This document shows, one piece after another, positions 20,603-31,065 of a stretch of 64,000 nt of DNA. The notes below the pieces were generated by a model that saw only the letters and a list, made by a program, of their open reading frames with translations, was not told the DNA's origin and ran no database searches. Position 1 is the stretch's first letter, and each line of letters begins with the position of its first letter. Source of the stretch: Mycobacterium dioxanotrophicus (GTDB taxonomy: Bacteria; Actinomycetota; Actinomycetes; Mycobacteriales; Mycobacteriaceae); assembly GCF_002157835.1 (NCBI RefSeq), contig NZ_CP020809.1:4836001-4900000 (forward strand). The letters are read 5' to 3'. Position numbers and translations under genes: made by a program.

Positions 20603-21464
20603 TGCCGAACACCTCGTTCATGTCGACGATCCGGTCCCGGATCTCGGCGCTGGCGACGATGCGGGCGAAGCAGACCTCGTGTGAGGACAGGAAGCTGTCC
20701 AACTGGGCGATGCGAGCCTGCTCGGCGGCCCGGTAGGCAGCCACCACGCGCGGCCCGAGGGTGGCTCCGTTGAGCACGAACCGCCCGGTGGCCACATCGA
20801 ACCCGTCGTGTTCCCCCTCGTCGGCCCCGACCGCAGGCATGTCGGTGACCATCAGCCAAATGATTTCGTGTTGCCCGGCAAGCGCTTTGAGTGCCGCGTC
20901 GAGGCGGGGGCTGACCTCGGGTTCGTCAGAGACGACGATCACCAGCAACCGTCTGCGATGCGCGTGTGCGACGAACTCCAACTGCGCGACGATGTCGCTC
21001 GCGCCGACCTCACCGAGGCTGTGGTTGTAGTAGTGCTCGAGGATGCTCTCGATGTGGGTCTCCCCGCGCCGGTTGCGGATGTTCGCCGAACCCCGCGCAT
21101 CGCCGTACACCATCCCGACCTCGTCGCTGCGGCCCACCGCGATGAGACCGATGGCGCCGAGCACATTGGTCGCGACCTCGCGTTTCACCTCGCCCGTCGG
21201 CGTCAGGGCGGTCATGTTGCGGCCGGCGTCGGCGACCAACAGGATCTTGTGGTGCCGTTCCGAGACGAACCGCTTGATGAGCACCGAACCGGCGCGTGCG
21301 GAGGCCTTCCAGTCGATGTCACGGACGTCGTCGCCGGGCACATACGGCCGCAGGTCGTCGAGTTCGAGTGTCCTGGTGTGCAGCAGTGCGTAGCGGCCGC
21401 CCTCCAGCAGGCCCCTGGCGTCGGTACCGAAGTACTGCTTGGCCCGGTTGAGGTACTTGCCCAT
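20592..21464 (-). CDS. DUF58 domain protein
   Basis: 290 residues. The DUF58 core signature is clear: LELDDLRPYVPGDDVRDIDWKASARAGSVLIKRFVSERHHKILLVADAGRNM at about residues 34-85. The C-terminal part forms a vWA-like fold (SDEVGMVYGDARGS, RRRLLVIVVSDEPE). The MIDAS-like position reads DAGRN, so the DxSxS triad is incomplete. No membrane helix is seen. DUF58 proteins are encoded next to MoxR ATPases almost universally and are thought to be their client or adaptor. Homologous mycobacterial pairs are Rv1479/Rv1480 and others; this is an additional copy. A duplicated 15-base element lies in the spacer upstream and supplies the AGGAG ribosome site. Confidence 0.88.
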   Translation of the reverse strand: MGKYLNRAKQYFGTDARGLLEGGRYALLHTRTLELDDLRPYVPGDDVRDIDWKASARAGSVLIKRFVSERHHKILLVADAGRNMTALTPTGEVKREVATNVLGAIGLIAVGRSDEVGMVYGDARGSANIRNRRGETHIESILEHYYNHSLGEVGASDIVAQLEFVAHAHRRRLLVIVVSDEPEVSPRLDAALKALAGQHEIIWLMVTDMPAVGADEGEHDGFDVATGRFVLNGATLGPRVVAAYRAAEQARIAQLDSFLSSHEVCFARIVASAEIRDRIVDMNEVFGNAG

Positions 21465-21514
21465 GTCGTTTTGCTCCTCGCGTCCGCGTATTCCCGCTCC
21501 TCGCGTCCGCAGGA

Positions 21515-22519
21515 TCAGGGCACGCGAACCGACTGCAGCACCGCGTCGATGACCGTTTCGGGTGTCACGCCCAGCCGCGTCGCTTCGAATCCGAGGATCA
21601 ACCGGTGTCGCAGCACGCGGTACGCGAGCTTCTGAATGTCTTCGGGCAGCACATGATTGCGGCCCTGCAGCACCGCAGAGGCCCGCGCCGCACGGCTGAA
21701 CGCGATGGTGGCACGCGGGCTGGCACCGTACTGCACGAGCTTCGCCAGTTGCGGCGGCAGGAACTGCTGGGGGTTACGGGTCACGTGGATGAGCTGGGTG
21801 ATGTAGTGCACCAGCACGGGATCCAGGTGCACGCTGCGCACCACGCTCTGCAGGCGCCGCATATCGTCCAGTCCGACAACGGGTCTCGGCTTCTCCTGGC
21901 GATCGTAGACACCCGCGTCGATCCGGAAGATGACCTCGGCCTCTTCCTGAGGGGTCGGGTACCGCAGAACTTCCTTGAGCATGAAGCGGTCGGTCTGCGC
22001 TTCCGAGAGCGGATAGGTGCCTTCCTGGTCCACGGGGTTCTGGGTCGCGATGACGAGAAAGGGCTCCGGGATCGGGTGGAGCGTGCCCGCGATGGTCGTC
22101 TGCCGCTCCTCCATCGCCTCCAGCATGGCGCTCTGTGTCTTGGCGCTGGAGCGGTTGATCTCGTCGAGCAGCACGATATTGCTGTGCACCGGCCCCAGCT
22201 GCGTGACGAACTGACCGGACGACGAGTCGTAGATCTGCGTGCCGATGATGTCGCTTGGCAACAGATCCGGCGTGCACTGGATTCGGTTGAAGCCACCCGA
22301 GATCGCGTCGGCGACAACGCGCGCCGCGGTGGTCTTCGCCAGCCCCGGAACGCTCTCCAGCAGGATGTGACCGCCCGTGAGCAGGCCGATCAGCAACGAT
22401 TCCCGCAGGTTTTCCTGACCGACCACCTTGGTCGAGAACACCTGCGAAATCGCGCCGACAATGCGATGGGCACTTTCCATCTCGTGCTGATTCGGTTGCA
22501 CGCGCGCGACTGTCGTCAT
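21515..22519 (-). CDS. MoxR family AAA+ ATPase
   Basis: 334 residues, typical MoxR length. The AAA_3 domain has Walker A ESVPGLAKTTAARVVA, Walker B IVLLDEINRSSAKTQSAMLEAMEERQ, sensor 1 FLVIATQNPVDQEGTYPLSEAQTDRF, and the C-terminal lid with RATIAFSRAARASAVLQGR. The first Gly of the usual GVPGLAKT loop is Ser here; Lys and Thr are intact, so ATP binding should persist. MoxR ATPases act as chaperones that assemble or activate vWA-containing complexes. The genes that follow (DUF58, small membrane protein, two vWA-like proteins, TPR-like protein) are the standard partners. It lies 57 bases downstream of the Pro-rich membrane protein. Confidence 0.93.
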   Translation of the reverse strand: MTTVARVQPNQHEMESAHRIVGAISQVFSTKVVGQENLRESLLIGLLTGGHILLESVPGLAKTTAARVVADAISGGFNRIQCTPDLLPSDIIGTQIYDSSSGQFVTQLGPVHSNIVLLDEINRSSAKTQSAMLEAMEERQTTIAGTLHPIPEPFLVIATQNPVDQEGTYPLSEAQTDRFMLKEVLRYPTPQEEAEVIFRIDAGVYDRQEKPRPVVGLDDMRRLQSVVRSVHLDPVLVHYITQLIHVTRNPQQFLPPQLAKLVQYGASPRATIAFSRAARASAVLQGRNHVLPEDIQKLAYRVLRHRLILGFEATRLGVTPETVIDAVLQSVRVP

Positions 22520-22576
22520 CGAGTTACTCCCCCCGGTAATGTGCGCAAACTCAAACGTGATGTGCCGTCGCTGCGT

Positions 22577-23803
22577 TCAGCTCCACTTGACCGTCGGCGG
22601 GGTCTGGCTCAGGTCTGCGTCACCGAACAGCGTGAAGGAGTCGGTGCCGGTAATCCGTCCGCCGTCACGGCCCTGCACCGAATAACCGAAGCTGCCGGAC
22701 AACGTGACGTTGGCCGACAACGAGTATTCGGAGAACGTGATCTGCGCGCCGTCCGGTGCCGGGGCCTGCCAATCCACCGTGCCGTCGACGGCGCCGTATT
22801 CATAGAGGTGCTGCGGGCAATTCGGCGGCGACGTCGACTTCGAGCGGGCGCAGCCGTCCAGCAGGCTCTTGATGTTCGCGGTGATGCTGTTCTTCGCCGA
22901 ATCGCTCAACGAGAAGTCGGGACGGTTGGCGCCTGCGTAGCCGGTCAGGGAGTCGAGCAGCAGCGGCTTGCCCTCGACCTTCAGATTGCTGTTGTTGGAG
23001 CCCCAGTCCACGTAGCCGGGGAACACGTAGACCACCGAGCTGCCGATCGGCTTGCCGAACGCGGTCAGGGTGCTCACGGCCTTGCTGCTGGCCTGCGTCG
23101 AGTAATCCAGCCGGACCGCAGCGGAGTCGAGCTTCCATTTGTTGCCCGACTTCTTCATCATGAACGTGGTGTCGGACACCTGATCACCGAAGTTGGCGGT
23201 CACGTGCACCGAGCCGAATCCGATGCCGTTGTTCGAATCATCGCCCAGGATGCGGATATTGGAGATCGGCATCTTCTCGACCTGAGACTTGAGGATCTCG
23301 TCGGTGAGCAATTCTTTGGAGGCCGGCTGGTCGGCGCCGAAGCTCAGCGCCGCTTCCGCGTCGCCCTTGGCGAGCGCCTCGAGGTAGCCCTGCACCGTCT
23401 TGCCCGCGGAATCGCTGGAGGCGCCGCCGCCACCGCGTCCGACCAGGGCGACGACGGCGACGATCACGATCACCAGAAGTACTGCCGCGCCCGCACCGAT
23501 CGTGATGATCAGGGCCTTGCGGTTGCGCTTGCCCCCGGGTGGCGGGAAGCCCGCGAACTGCGAGTCGAACTGCGGTGGCCCGACCTGCGGTGGGGTGCCT
23601 GGTTGCGGCCAGCCGGGCTGCCCTTGAGCGCCCCACGCCGGCTGTTGCTGGGCGCCCCAGGGTTGCGCGGCAGGTGGCTGCTGCGGCGGCATCTGCTGAG
23701 GCGGCTGCCAACCACCCGACGGGTCCGCACCGCCCTGATCGCCCTGGCCGCCGATCGGGCTCGGTCCGCCGTAGCCGCCTTCACCGCCTGACCAGTTCGT
23801 CAC
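22577..23803 (-). CDS. Pro/Gln-rich single-pass membrane protein with outer NTF2-like region
   Basis: 408 residues. A Gly/Pro/Gln/Trp-rich cytoplasmic head (about 1-90) precedes one membrane helix (about 96-121, ALIITIGAGAAVLLVIVIVAVVALVG). An outer part begins GKTVQGYLEALAKGDAEAALSFGADQP, the pattern of DUF4878/NTF2-like lumenal domains. The distal part (about 240-408) ends with a beta-rich region (DGAQITFSEYSLSANVTLSGSFGYSV). Its layout of low-complexity head, helix and outer domain resembles the five paralogues at the far end of the block. It is the first gene of the putative operon, 157 bases below ligA. No function known. Confidence 0.78.
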   Translation of the reverse strand: MTNWSGGEGGYGGPSPIGGQGDQGGADPSGGWQPPQQMPPQQPPAAQPWGAQQQPAWGAQGQPGWPQPGTPPQVGPPQFDSQFAGFPPPGGKRNRKALIITIGAGAAVLLVIVIVAVVALVGRGGGGASSDSAGKTVQGYLEALAKGDAEAALSFGADQPASKELLTDEILKSQVEKMPISNIRILGDDSNNGIGFGSVHVTANFGDQVSDTTFMMKKSGNKWKLDSAAVRLDYSTQASSKAVSTLTAFGKPIGSSVVYVFPGYVDWGSNNSNLKVEGKPLLLDSLTGYAGANRPDFSLSDSAKNSITANIKSLLDGCARSKSTSPPNCPQHLYEYGAVDGTVDWQAPAPDGAQITFSEYSLSANVTLSGSFGYSVQGRDGGRITGTDSFTLFGDADLSQTPPTVKWS

Positions 23804-23930
23804 AGCAGAACTCCCAACCGCGGTTCATGCCGCACCGGCAAACCCCCACTTTCCGCGACCCGACTGTGTGCACACGAGGAGCCGGGGACTTTTATCGTTC
23901 GGAGGCATTCTAAGCAGCCGTTGATCATCA

Positions 23931-23948
23931 CGCAGACACCAATCTGCG
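23931..23948 (-). terminator. Hairpin downstream of ligA
   Basis: CGCAGA and TCTGCG form a perfect 6-bp stem with a 6-base loop, 13 bases beyond the ligA stop on the minus strand. There is no T-run; possible weak terminator separating ligA from the accessory operon. In the rest of 23804-23960 I see only a possible promoter (GATAAA on the minus strand near 23895) for the downstream gene. Confidence 0.3.
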
Positions 23949-23960
23949 CCGGCTACCGCT

Positions 23961-26470
<2,510 letters not shown>

Positions 26471-26481
26471 CTGGAGGCACC

Positions 26482-28059
26482 ATGAGTTTTGCGAGTCCCT
26501 TTGCCGACGTCGAGATTCCGACGGTCAACGTCTACGAGTACCTGTTCGCCGATCTGACCGCCGAGGATGCCGGCCGCGTCGCGCTCGTGGACACCAAAAC
26601 CGGCACCGAAACCACCTACGGGGAGCTGGTCGACCGCATCGACGCGTTCGCGGGTGCGCTGGCGGCGCGCGGCATCGGTGTCGGCGATGTGGTTGCGCTG
26701 TTGTCCCCGAACAGTTCCGCGTTCGCCGTGGCGTTTCACGGCATCCTGCGCGCAGGTGCGACGGCGACCACCATCAACGCCCTGTTCACCGCGAAAGACA
26801 TCGCCAAGCAGCTGACCGATTCGAAGGCCCGGTTGTTGGTGACGGTCGATGCGCTTCTGCCCCATGCCGGCGAAGGGGCCGCGGCGGCGGGCCTGACAGA
26901 AGATCAGGTGGTGGTGCTCGACGGCGCCGGGCTGCCCGACGGGCATGCCGCACCGGAGGTCAGCTTCGACCCGGCCTCGCATCTGGCGGCGCTGCCGTAC
27001 AGCTCGGGAACGACGGCAAATCCCAAGGGCGTCATGCTCACTCATGGCAACTTGACCGCCAACGTCGCGCAGATCCGGCCGCTGCAGGGCATGCAGGCCG
27101 ACGACCGCCTGTTGGCCGTCCTGCCGTTCTTTCACATCTACGGCATGACGGTGCTGCTCAACGCGGCCCTGCACGCCCGGGCCCGGCTGATCGTCATGCC
27201 GTCCTTCGATCTCGCCGAGTTTCTCGGCAATATCCAGAATCACAAGTGCACCTACGCCTACATCGCTCCGCCGGTGGCGGTCGCTCTGGCCAAGCACCCG
27301 CTCGTCGACTCCTACGACCTGTCCTCGCTCAAGGGCATCATGTCGGGCGCTGCGTCGCTGGACGCCGAGCTCGGTCATGCGGTGGCCAACCGCTTGGGCT
27401 GCACCGTCGTTCAGGGCTACGGCATGAGCGAGTTGAGCCCGGTCAGCCACATCACCCCGACCGACGGCGGGCTGGCCACGATCGGCACCGTCGCGCCGTT
27501 GGACTCGTGCGGCTGGACCGTGCCCAACGCCGAGAGCAAGCTGGTCGACCCGGACACCGGTGCCGAAATCGGTATTCCGGCAGAGGGTTTGAGCGCCACC
27601 GGCGAACTGTGGTTCAGAGGCCCGAACGTGATGGCCGGGTACCTGGGCAACGAGCAGGCCACCCGCGAGACCGTCGACGCCGATGGCTTCCTGCACACCG
27701 GCGACCTCGCACAGGTGGATGCGACGGGCTGCGTCTACATCGTCGACCGGCTCAAAGAGCTCATCAAGTACAAGGGCTACCAGGTGCCGCCCGCCGAGCT
27801 GGAGTCCGTGCTGCTGACCCACCCGGGTATCGCCGACGCCGCGGTGATCGGCGTGCACGACGACGCGACGGGCGAGGAGATCCCGAAGGCGTTCGTGGTC
27901 AAGCAACCTGGGGCGGAGCTGACCGGCGACGAGGTGATCGCGTTCGTCGCCGGCCAGGTGGCCCCGTACAAGAAGGTGCGTCAGGTCGAGTTCATCGACG
28001 CGGTGCCGAAGTCGTCGGCAGGCAAGATCCTGCGCCGGGAGTTGCGTGCCCGCTCGTAA
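26482..28059 (+). CDS. Acyl-CoA synthetase (4-coumarate-CoA ligase-like, AMP-forming)
   Basis: 525 residues. Activates a carboxylic acid as acyl-AMP and transfers it to CoA. AMP-binding motifs are clear: YSSGTTANPKGVMLTHGNL, QGYGMSELSPVSH, ELWFRGPNVMAGYLGNEQAT, HTGDLAQVD, IVDRLKELIKYKGYQVPPAELE, and the catalytic Lys in SSAGKILRREL. The signatures place it nearer to 4-coumarate:CoA ligases than to long-chain FadDs; the substrate cannot be read from sequence. GGAGG eight bases upstream fixes the ATG at 26482; the longer in-frame ORF covers the YjbR gene in another frame. Confidence 0.88.
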   Translation: MSFASPFADVEIPTVNVYEYLFADLTAEDAGRVALVDTKTGTETTYGELVDRIDAFAGALAARGIGVGDVVALLSPNSSAFAVAFHGILRAGATATTINALFTAKDIAKQLTDSKARLLVTVDALLPHAGEGAAAAGLTEDQVVVLDGAGLPDGHAAPEVSFDPASHLAALPYSSGTTANPKGVMLTHGNLTANVAQIRPLQGMQADDRLLAVLPFFHIYGMTVLLNAALHARARLIVMPSFDLAEFLGNIQNHKCTYAYIAPPVAVALAKHPLVDSYDLSSLKGIMSGAASLDAELGHAVANRLGCTVVQGYGMSELSPVSHITPTDGGLATIGTVAPLDSCGWTVPNAESKLVDPDTGAEIGIPAEGLSATGELWFRGPNVMAGYLGNEQATRETVDADGFLHTGDLAQVDATGCVYIVDRLKELIKYKGYQVPPAELESVLLTHPGIADAAVIGVHDDATGEEIPKAFVVKQPGAELTGDEVIAFVAGQVAPYKKVRQVEFIDAVPKSSAGKILRRELRARS

Positions 28060-28062
28060 GCG

Positions 28063-28395
28063 TCACTGCGGCTCCTCCACAAACGCGCGCAACCGGTCGA
28101 TGGCCCGGTCCCACCGCTTGGACAGTGCGGACAGGTAATCGCTGGCCTCGGCCAACGGCTCGGGCTGGATGCGCCAAATACGTTCGCGCCCTTTGCGATC
28201 GCTGGTCACCAGACCCACCGCCTCCAGTAACAGCAGATGTTTGGTCGCCGCCTGGCGGGTCACCGGAATCACCTGCGTCAGCTGCACGGTCGAGCATGGG
28301 CCGCCGTCGCAGAGCCGGGTGACGATGCGCAGGCGGTTGGGATCGCCGAGGGCGTCAAACAATGGCGCCCGCTCGTCGACGCCGGCGCTGCTCAC
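28063..28395 (-). CDS. ArsR family transcriptional regulator
   Basis: 110 residues, winged helix-turn-helix over nearly the whole length: PLFDALGDPNRLRIVTRLCDGGPCSTVQLTQVIPVTRQAATKHLLLLEAVGLVTSDRKGRERIWRI. No metal-binding Cys-Val-Cys motif is present, so it belongs to the ArsR group paired with SRPBCC (AHSA1) proteins rather than to metal sensors. It is the second gene of a two-gene operon, overlapping the SRPBCC gene by four bases (ATGA 28392-28395). It is the likely binder of the two palindromes upstream. Confidence 0.9.
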   Translation of the reverse strand: MSSAGVDERAPLFDALGDPNRLRIVTRLCDGGPCSTVQLTQVIPVTRQAATKHLLLLEAVGLVTSDRKGRERIWRIQPEPLAEASDYLSALSKRWDRAIDRLRAFVEEPQ

Positions 28396-28886
28396 ACCTG
28401 CTCACCCAGGGCGAGATACTTGCTCACCAGTTCGGTCTGGATGGCCCAGCCCTCGCTGTTGGCCTCGTACGCCGAGACCCGCCGTTCGGCCGGGATCGCG
28501 TCGAATCCGGACTCGACGATACGCAACAGCACACCCTCGTCGGTCTCGGTGAGCGTGAACTCCACCAGCGTGGTGGGTTCGGCCGCATAGTCGGTGCCGG
28601 GGTCGACGGCATACGGATGCCAGCGGTAGGCGAACCGTCGCTGCGGTTCCACCGCCTCGATGTACCACTTGCCCGGCTCGCCCGCGTAGGGCTCCTGCTG
28701 TGCGGCCACTGTGTCGTCGACATCGGTCGGCGTCATCACGCCGTTGACGGCCTCACCTGCGACGAACGGGCCGTCGAAGCGAACGCCGAACCACCGGCCG
28801 AACTCCTCGGAGTCGCTGATCGCGCGCCAGACCCGGTCGAGCGGGGCCCGCAGCAGAACTTCTTTTTCGATTCGATCTGTACTCAT
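28392..28886 (-). CDS. SRPBCC/AHSA1 domain protein
   Basis: 164 residues with the START-like fold of the AHSA1 group: RIEKEVLLRAPLDRVWRAISDSEEFGRWFGVRFDGPFVAGEAVNG at the start, a central ...EPQRRFAYRWHPY strand, and a C-terminal amphipathic helix (YEANSEGWAIQTELVSKYLALGEQ). It binds a hydrophobic ligand or client in a deep pocket; the specific partner is unknown. It forms a unit with the overlapping ArsR regulator. The start ATG at 28886 is preceded by GAAAGG inside one of two palindromic operators. Confidence 0.9.
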   Translation of the reverse strand: MSTDRIEKEVLLRAPLDRVWRAISDSEEFGRWFGVRFDGPFVAGEAVNGVMTPTDVDDTVAAQQEPYAGEPGKWYIEAVEPQRRFAYRWHPYAVDPGTDYAAEPTTLVEFTLTETDEGVLLRIVESGFDAIPAERRVSAYEANSEGWAIQTELVSKYLALGEQV

Positions 28887-28890
28887 ATAC

Positions 28891-28906
28891 GCAACCTTTC
28901 AGTTGC
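28891..28906 (-). promoter_or_regulatory. ArsR operator 1, covering the ribosome site of the SRPBCC gene
   Basis: GCAAC and GTTGC flank six bases (16-bp palindrome). On the minus strand the spacer and right arm contain GAAAGG about nine bases before the ATG, so binding would block both transcription start and ribosome access. Confidence 0.65.
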
Positions 28907-28936
28907 CTATCACGGTAATCATCGATCCGCAGATGC

Positions 28937-28952
28937 GCAACCTTTTGGTTGC
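28937..28952 (-). promoter_or_regulatory. ArsR operator 2, upstream copy
   Basis: GCAACC and GGTTGC surround four bases (perfect 6-bp arms). It is the second copy of the same GCAAC...GTTGC site, 46 bases (between four and five helical turns) from operator 1. A minus-strand TACCGT near 28916 could be the -10 box lying between the two sites. Confidence 0.6.
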
Positions 28953-28987
28953 TTCTAGTCTTCAGAATCTTCCGGAAGAGTGCCGGA

Positions 28988-29998
28988 TCAGATCCCTTCG
29001 GGATCGGCAGCAAAGCCGTCGGCGGCCTTCTGCACCAGCCCATAGGCGATCCGCGCCCACTCGGGCGTCGCACCGGCCAATCCGCAGGCAGGCGTGATAC
29101 CGATGCGGTCCCGCAACACTTCCCGGGCGAAACCCAGCCGGTCGGTCACCGCCACAGCGGCCTTCGCCACCTCCTCGACCGACGGCCTCCGTTCGGGCGC
29201 GGCGGTGGGCACCACACCGAGCAGCACCGTACGGCCCGAGTCGACGAACTCGCCGACGCCGTCCAGATCGGCCGCGGTCAGGGTCGACACGTCGACGGAG
29301 ACAGCGTGAACAGCACTGCGCAGCAAGCCTTTCCACGGCAGCTCGGGGGCACAGCTGTGCACCGCGGTATCAGCCCCCACCCGCGCCGCGCAAGCATCGA
29401 GCAGGCTCACGGCGACGGCCTCGTCGACCGGATGCACCGGCGACAGACTGGTCACCCCCGTCAACCGCCCCGCCAGCGCGGCGGGCAACGACGGCTCGTC
29501 GAGCTGCACCACCACCGTCGTGTCCAGCCGGCGCGCCACGTCCGCGCGGTGCTGTGCCAGCCCTTCGGCCAGCGACGCGGCCAGGTCGCGCAACGCGCCC
29601 TGATCGGTGATGGCCCGGTGCCCACCGGACAATTCCAGCTGAGCAGCCAGGGTGATGGGCCCGGGCGCCTGCACCTTGACGACCCGCCCGCTGCCTCGCA
29701 GTCCGGCCTTCTCCCAGGCTTCCTCGAGGGCGTCGATGTCCTCGCCCAGCAGGCTCACCGCGCGCCGCAGCGCGGCGCTGCGGCCCGGCGCGATGCGGTA
29801 GCCGCGAGGCACGGTGTCGATACCGATGTCCACCAGCAGCGCCCCGGCTCTGCCGATCATGTCCGCGCCGATGCCGCGGGCCGGCAGTTCCACCAGGTGG
29901 GTCAGCGTGTGCAGTTCGCCGACGACAACCTCGGCGGCCTGGCGCGCGGCGGTGCCCGGCCACGAGCCGACACCGGTCGCCGCTGCGAAAGCGCTCAC
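28988..29998 (-). CDS. MetE-like (cobalamin-independent methionine synthase C-domain) protein
   Basis: 336 residues resembling the catalytic half of MetE and matching Rv3015c in character and position (VGSWPG at the start, [71 protein letters not shown]). The His and Cys residues in HSCAPELPW and PACGLAG correspond to zinc-ligand regions. It lacks the MetE N-terminal half, so methyl donor and acceptor are unknown. The GTG start at 29998 overlaps the mnmA stop by four bases, so it is the last gene of the desulfurase-mnmA operon. Confidence 0.82.
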   Translation of the reverse strand: MSAFAAATGVGSWPGTAARQAAEVVVGELHTLTHLVELPARGIGADMIGRAGALLVDIGIDTVPRGYRIAPGRSAALRRAVSLLGEDIDALEEAWEKAGLRGSGRVVKVQAPGPITLAAQLELSGGHRAITDQGALRDLAASLAEGLAQHRADVARRLDTTVVVQLDEPSLPAALAGRLTGVTSLSPVHPVDEAVAVSLLDACAARVGADTAVHSCAPELPWKGLLRSAVHAVSVDVSTLTAADLDGVGEFVDSGRTVLLGVVPTAAPERRPSVEEVAKAAVAVTDRLGFAREVLRDRIGITPACGLAGATPEWARIAYGLVQKAADGFAADPEGI

Positions 29999-31065
29999 GC
30001 GCGGGTGATGGTGGCGCTGGCGATGACCTCGTCACCGTCTGCGTCGGGACGGTAGAGCACCATGGTCTGCCCTGGGGCGACGCCGCGCAGCGGGGCCCGC
30101 AGGTCCAACACCAACCGCCCGTCGATCAGCTCGGCCACGGTGTCGGTGATCCCGCCGTGCGCGCGCACCTGAACCCGGCATTCCACCGGCCCGTCGAATG
30201 CCGCACCGCTGGTGAAGATCGGGTTCTCCCCCACCAGCTGCCGCACCTCGAGGTCTTCGGCCGACCCGACGTGAACCGTCCCGGTTTCGGCGTCGATCGC
30301 GGTCACGTACCGCGGCCTACCGTCGGCGCCGGGCCCGGGAATACCCAAGCCCTTGCGCTGTCCGATGGTGAAGCCATGGACACCGTCGTGTTCGGCGAGC
30401 ACAGCGCCCTCGGGATCGACCACCGAGCCGCGACGCACCCCGATACGCGCGCCGAGGAAGGCCTGGGTGTCTCCCGACGGGATGAAGCAGATGTCGTGAC
30501 TGTCCGGCTTGGCCGCCACCGCGAGGCCGCGAGCGGCGGCCTCTTCCCGGATCTGCGGCTTGGGCGTGTCACCGATCGGGAACAGCGCGTGCCGCAGCTG
30601 CTCGGCCGTCAACACACCCAGCACATAGGACTGGTCCTTGTCGGCGTCGACCGCGCGGCGCAGCCTGCCGTCCTCCAGGCGCGCGTAATGACCGGTTGCG
30701 ACGGCGTCGAAACCCAGTGCCAACGCACGGGCCGACAGCGCGGAGAACTTGATGCGCTCGTTGCACCGCACACACGGATTCGGGGTCTCACCGCGCGCAT
30801 AGGCCTCGACGAAGTCGTCGATCACATCGTCTTTGAACCGGTCGGCGAAATCCCATACGTAGAACGGGATGCCGAGCACGTCGGCGACGCGCCGGGCATC
30901 GCCGGCGTCCTCCTTGGAGCAGCATCCGCGTGATCCGGTGCGCAGCGTGCCGGGCGCGGACGACAGCGCCAGATGCACGCCCACGACGTCGTGGCCGGCC
31001 TCGACCATGCGGGCGGCGGCCACCGACGAATCCACGCCGCCGCTCATCGCGACCAGAACCCTCAT
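29995..31065 (-). CDS. mnmA: tRNA 2-thiouridine(34) synthase MnmA
   Basis: Thiolates the wobble uridine of Lys/Glu/Gln tRNAs using ATP and sulfur relayed from a cysteine desulfurase. 356 residues. The PP-loop is [16 protein letters not shown]. Catalytic Cys occur in [15 protein letters not shown] and in [13 protein letters not shown], and the C-terminal beta-barrel is present (GQRKGLGIP...). It overlaps the desulfurase gene upstream (ATGA 31062-31065) and the MetE-like gene downstream. That links it to a sulfur donor made from the same transcript. Confidence 0.96.
   Translation of the reverse strand: MRVLVAMSGGVDSSVAAARMVEAGHDVVGVHLALSSAPGTLRTGSRGCCSKEDAGDARRVADVLGIPFYVWDFADRFKDDVIDDFVEAYARGETPNPCVRCNERIKFSALSARALALGFDAVATGHYARLEDGRLRRAVDADKDQSYVLGVLTAEQLRHALFPIGDTPKPQIREEAAARGLAVAAKPDSHDICFIPSGDTQAFLGARIGVRRGSVVDPEGAVLAEHDGVHGFTIGQRKGLGIPGPGADGRPRYVTAIDAETGTVHVGSAEDLEVRQLVGENPIFTSGAAFDGPVECRVQVRAHGGITDTVAELIDGRLVLDLRAPLRGVAPGQTMVLYRPDADGDEVIASATITRA

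Noticed and set aside
21605..23791. 728-codon open frame on the plus strand opposite moxR and the Pro-rich membrane protein
   Set aside because: It covers two genes with clear domains on the minus strand and shows no motif of its own.
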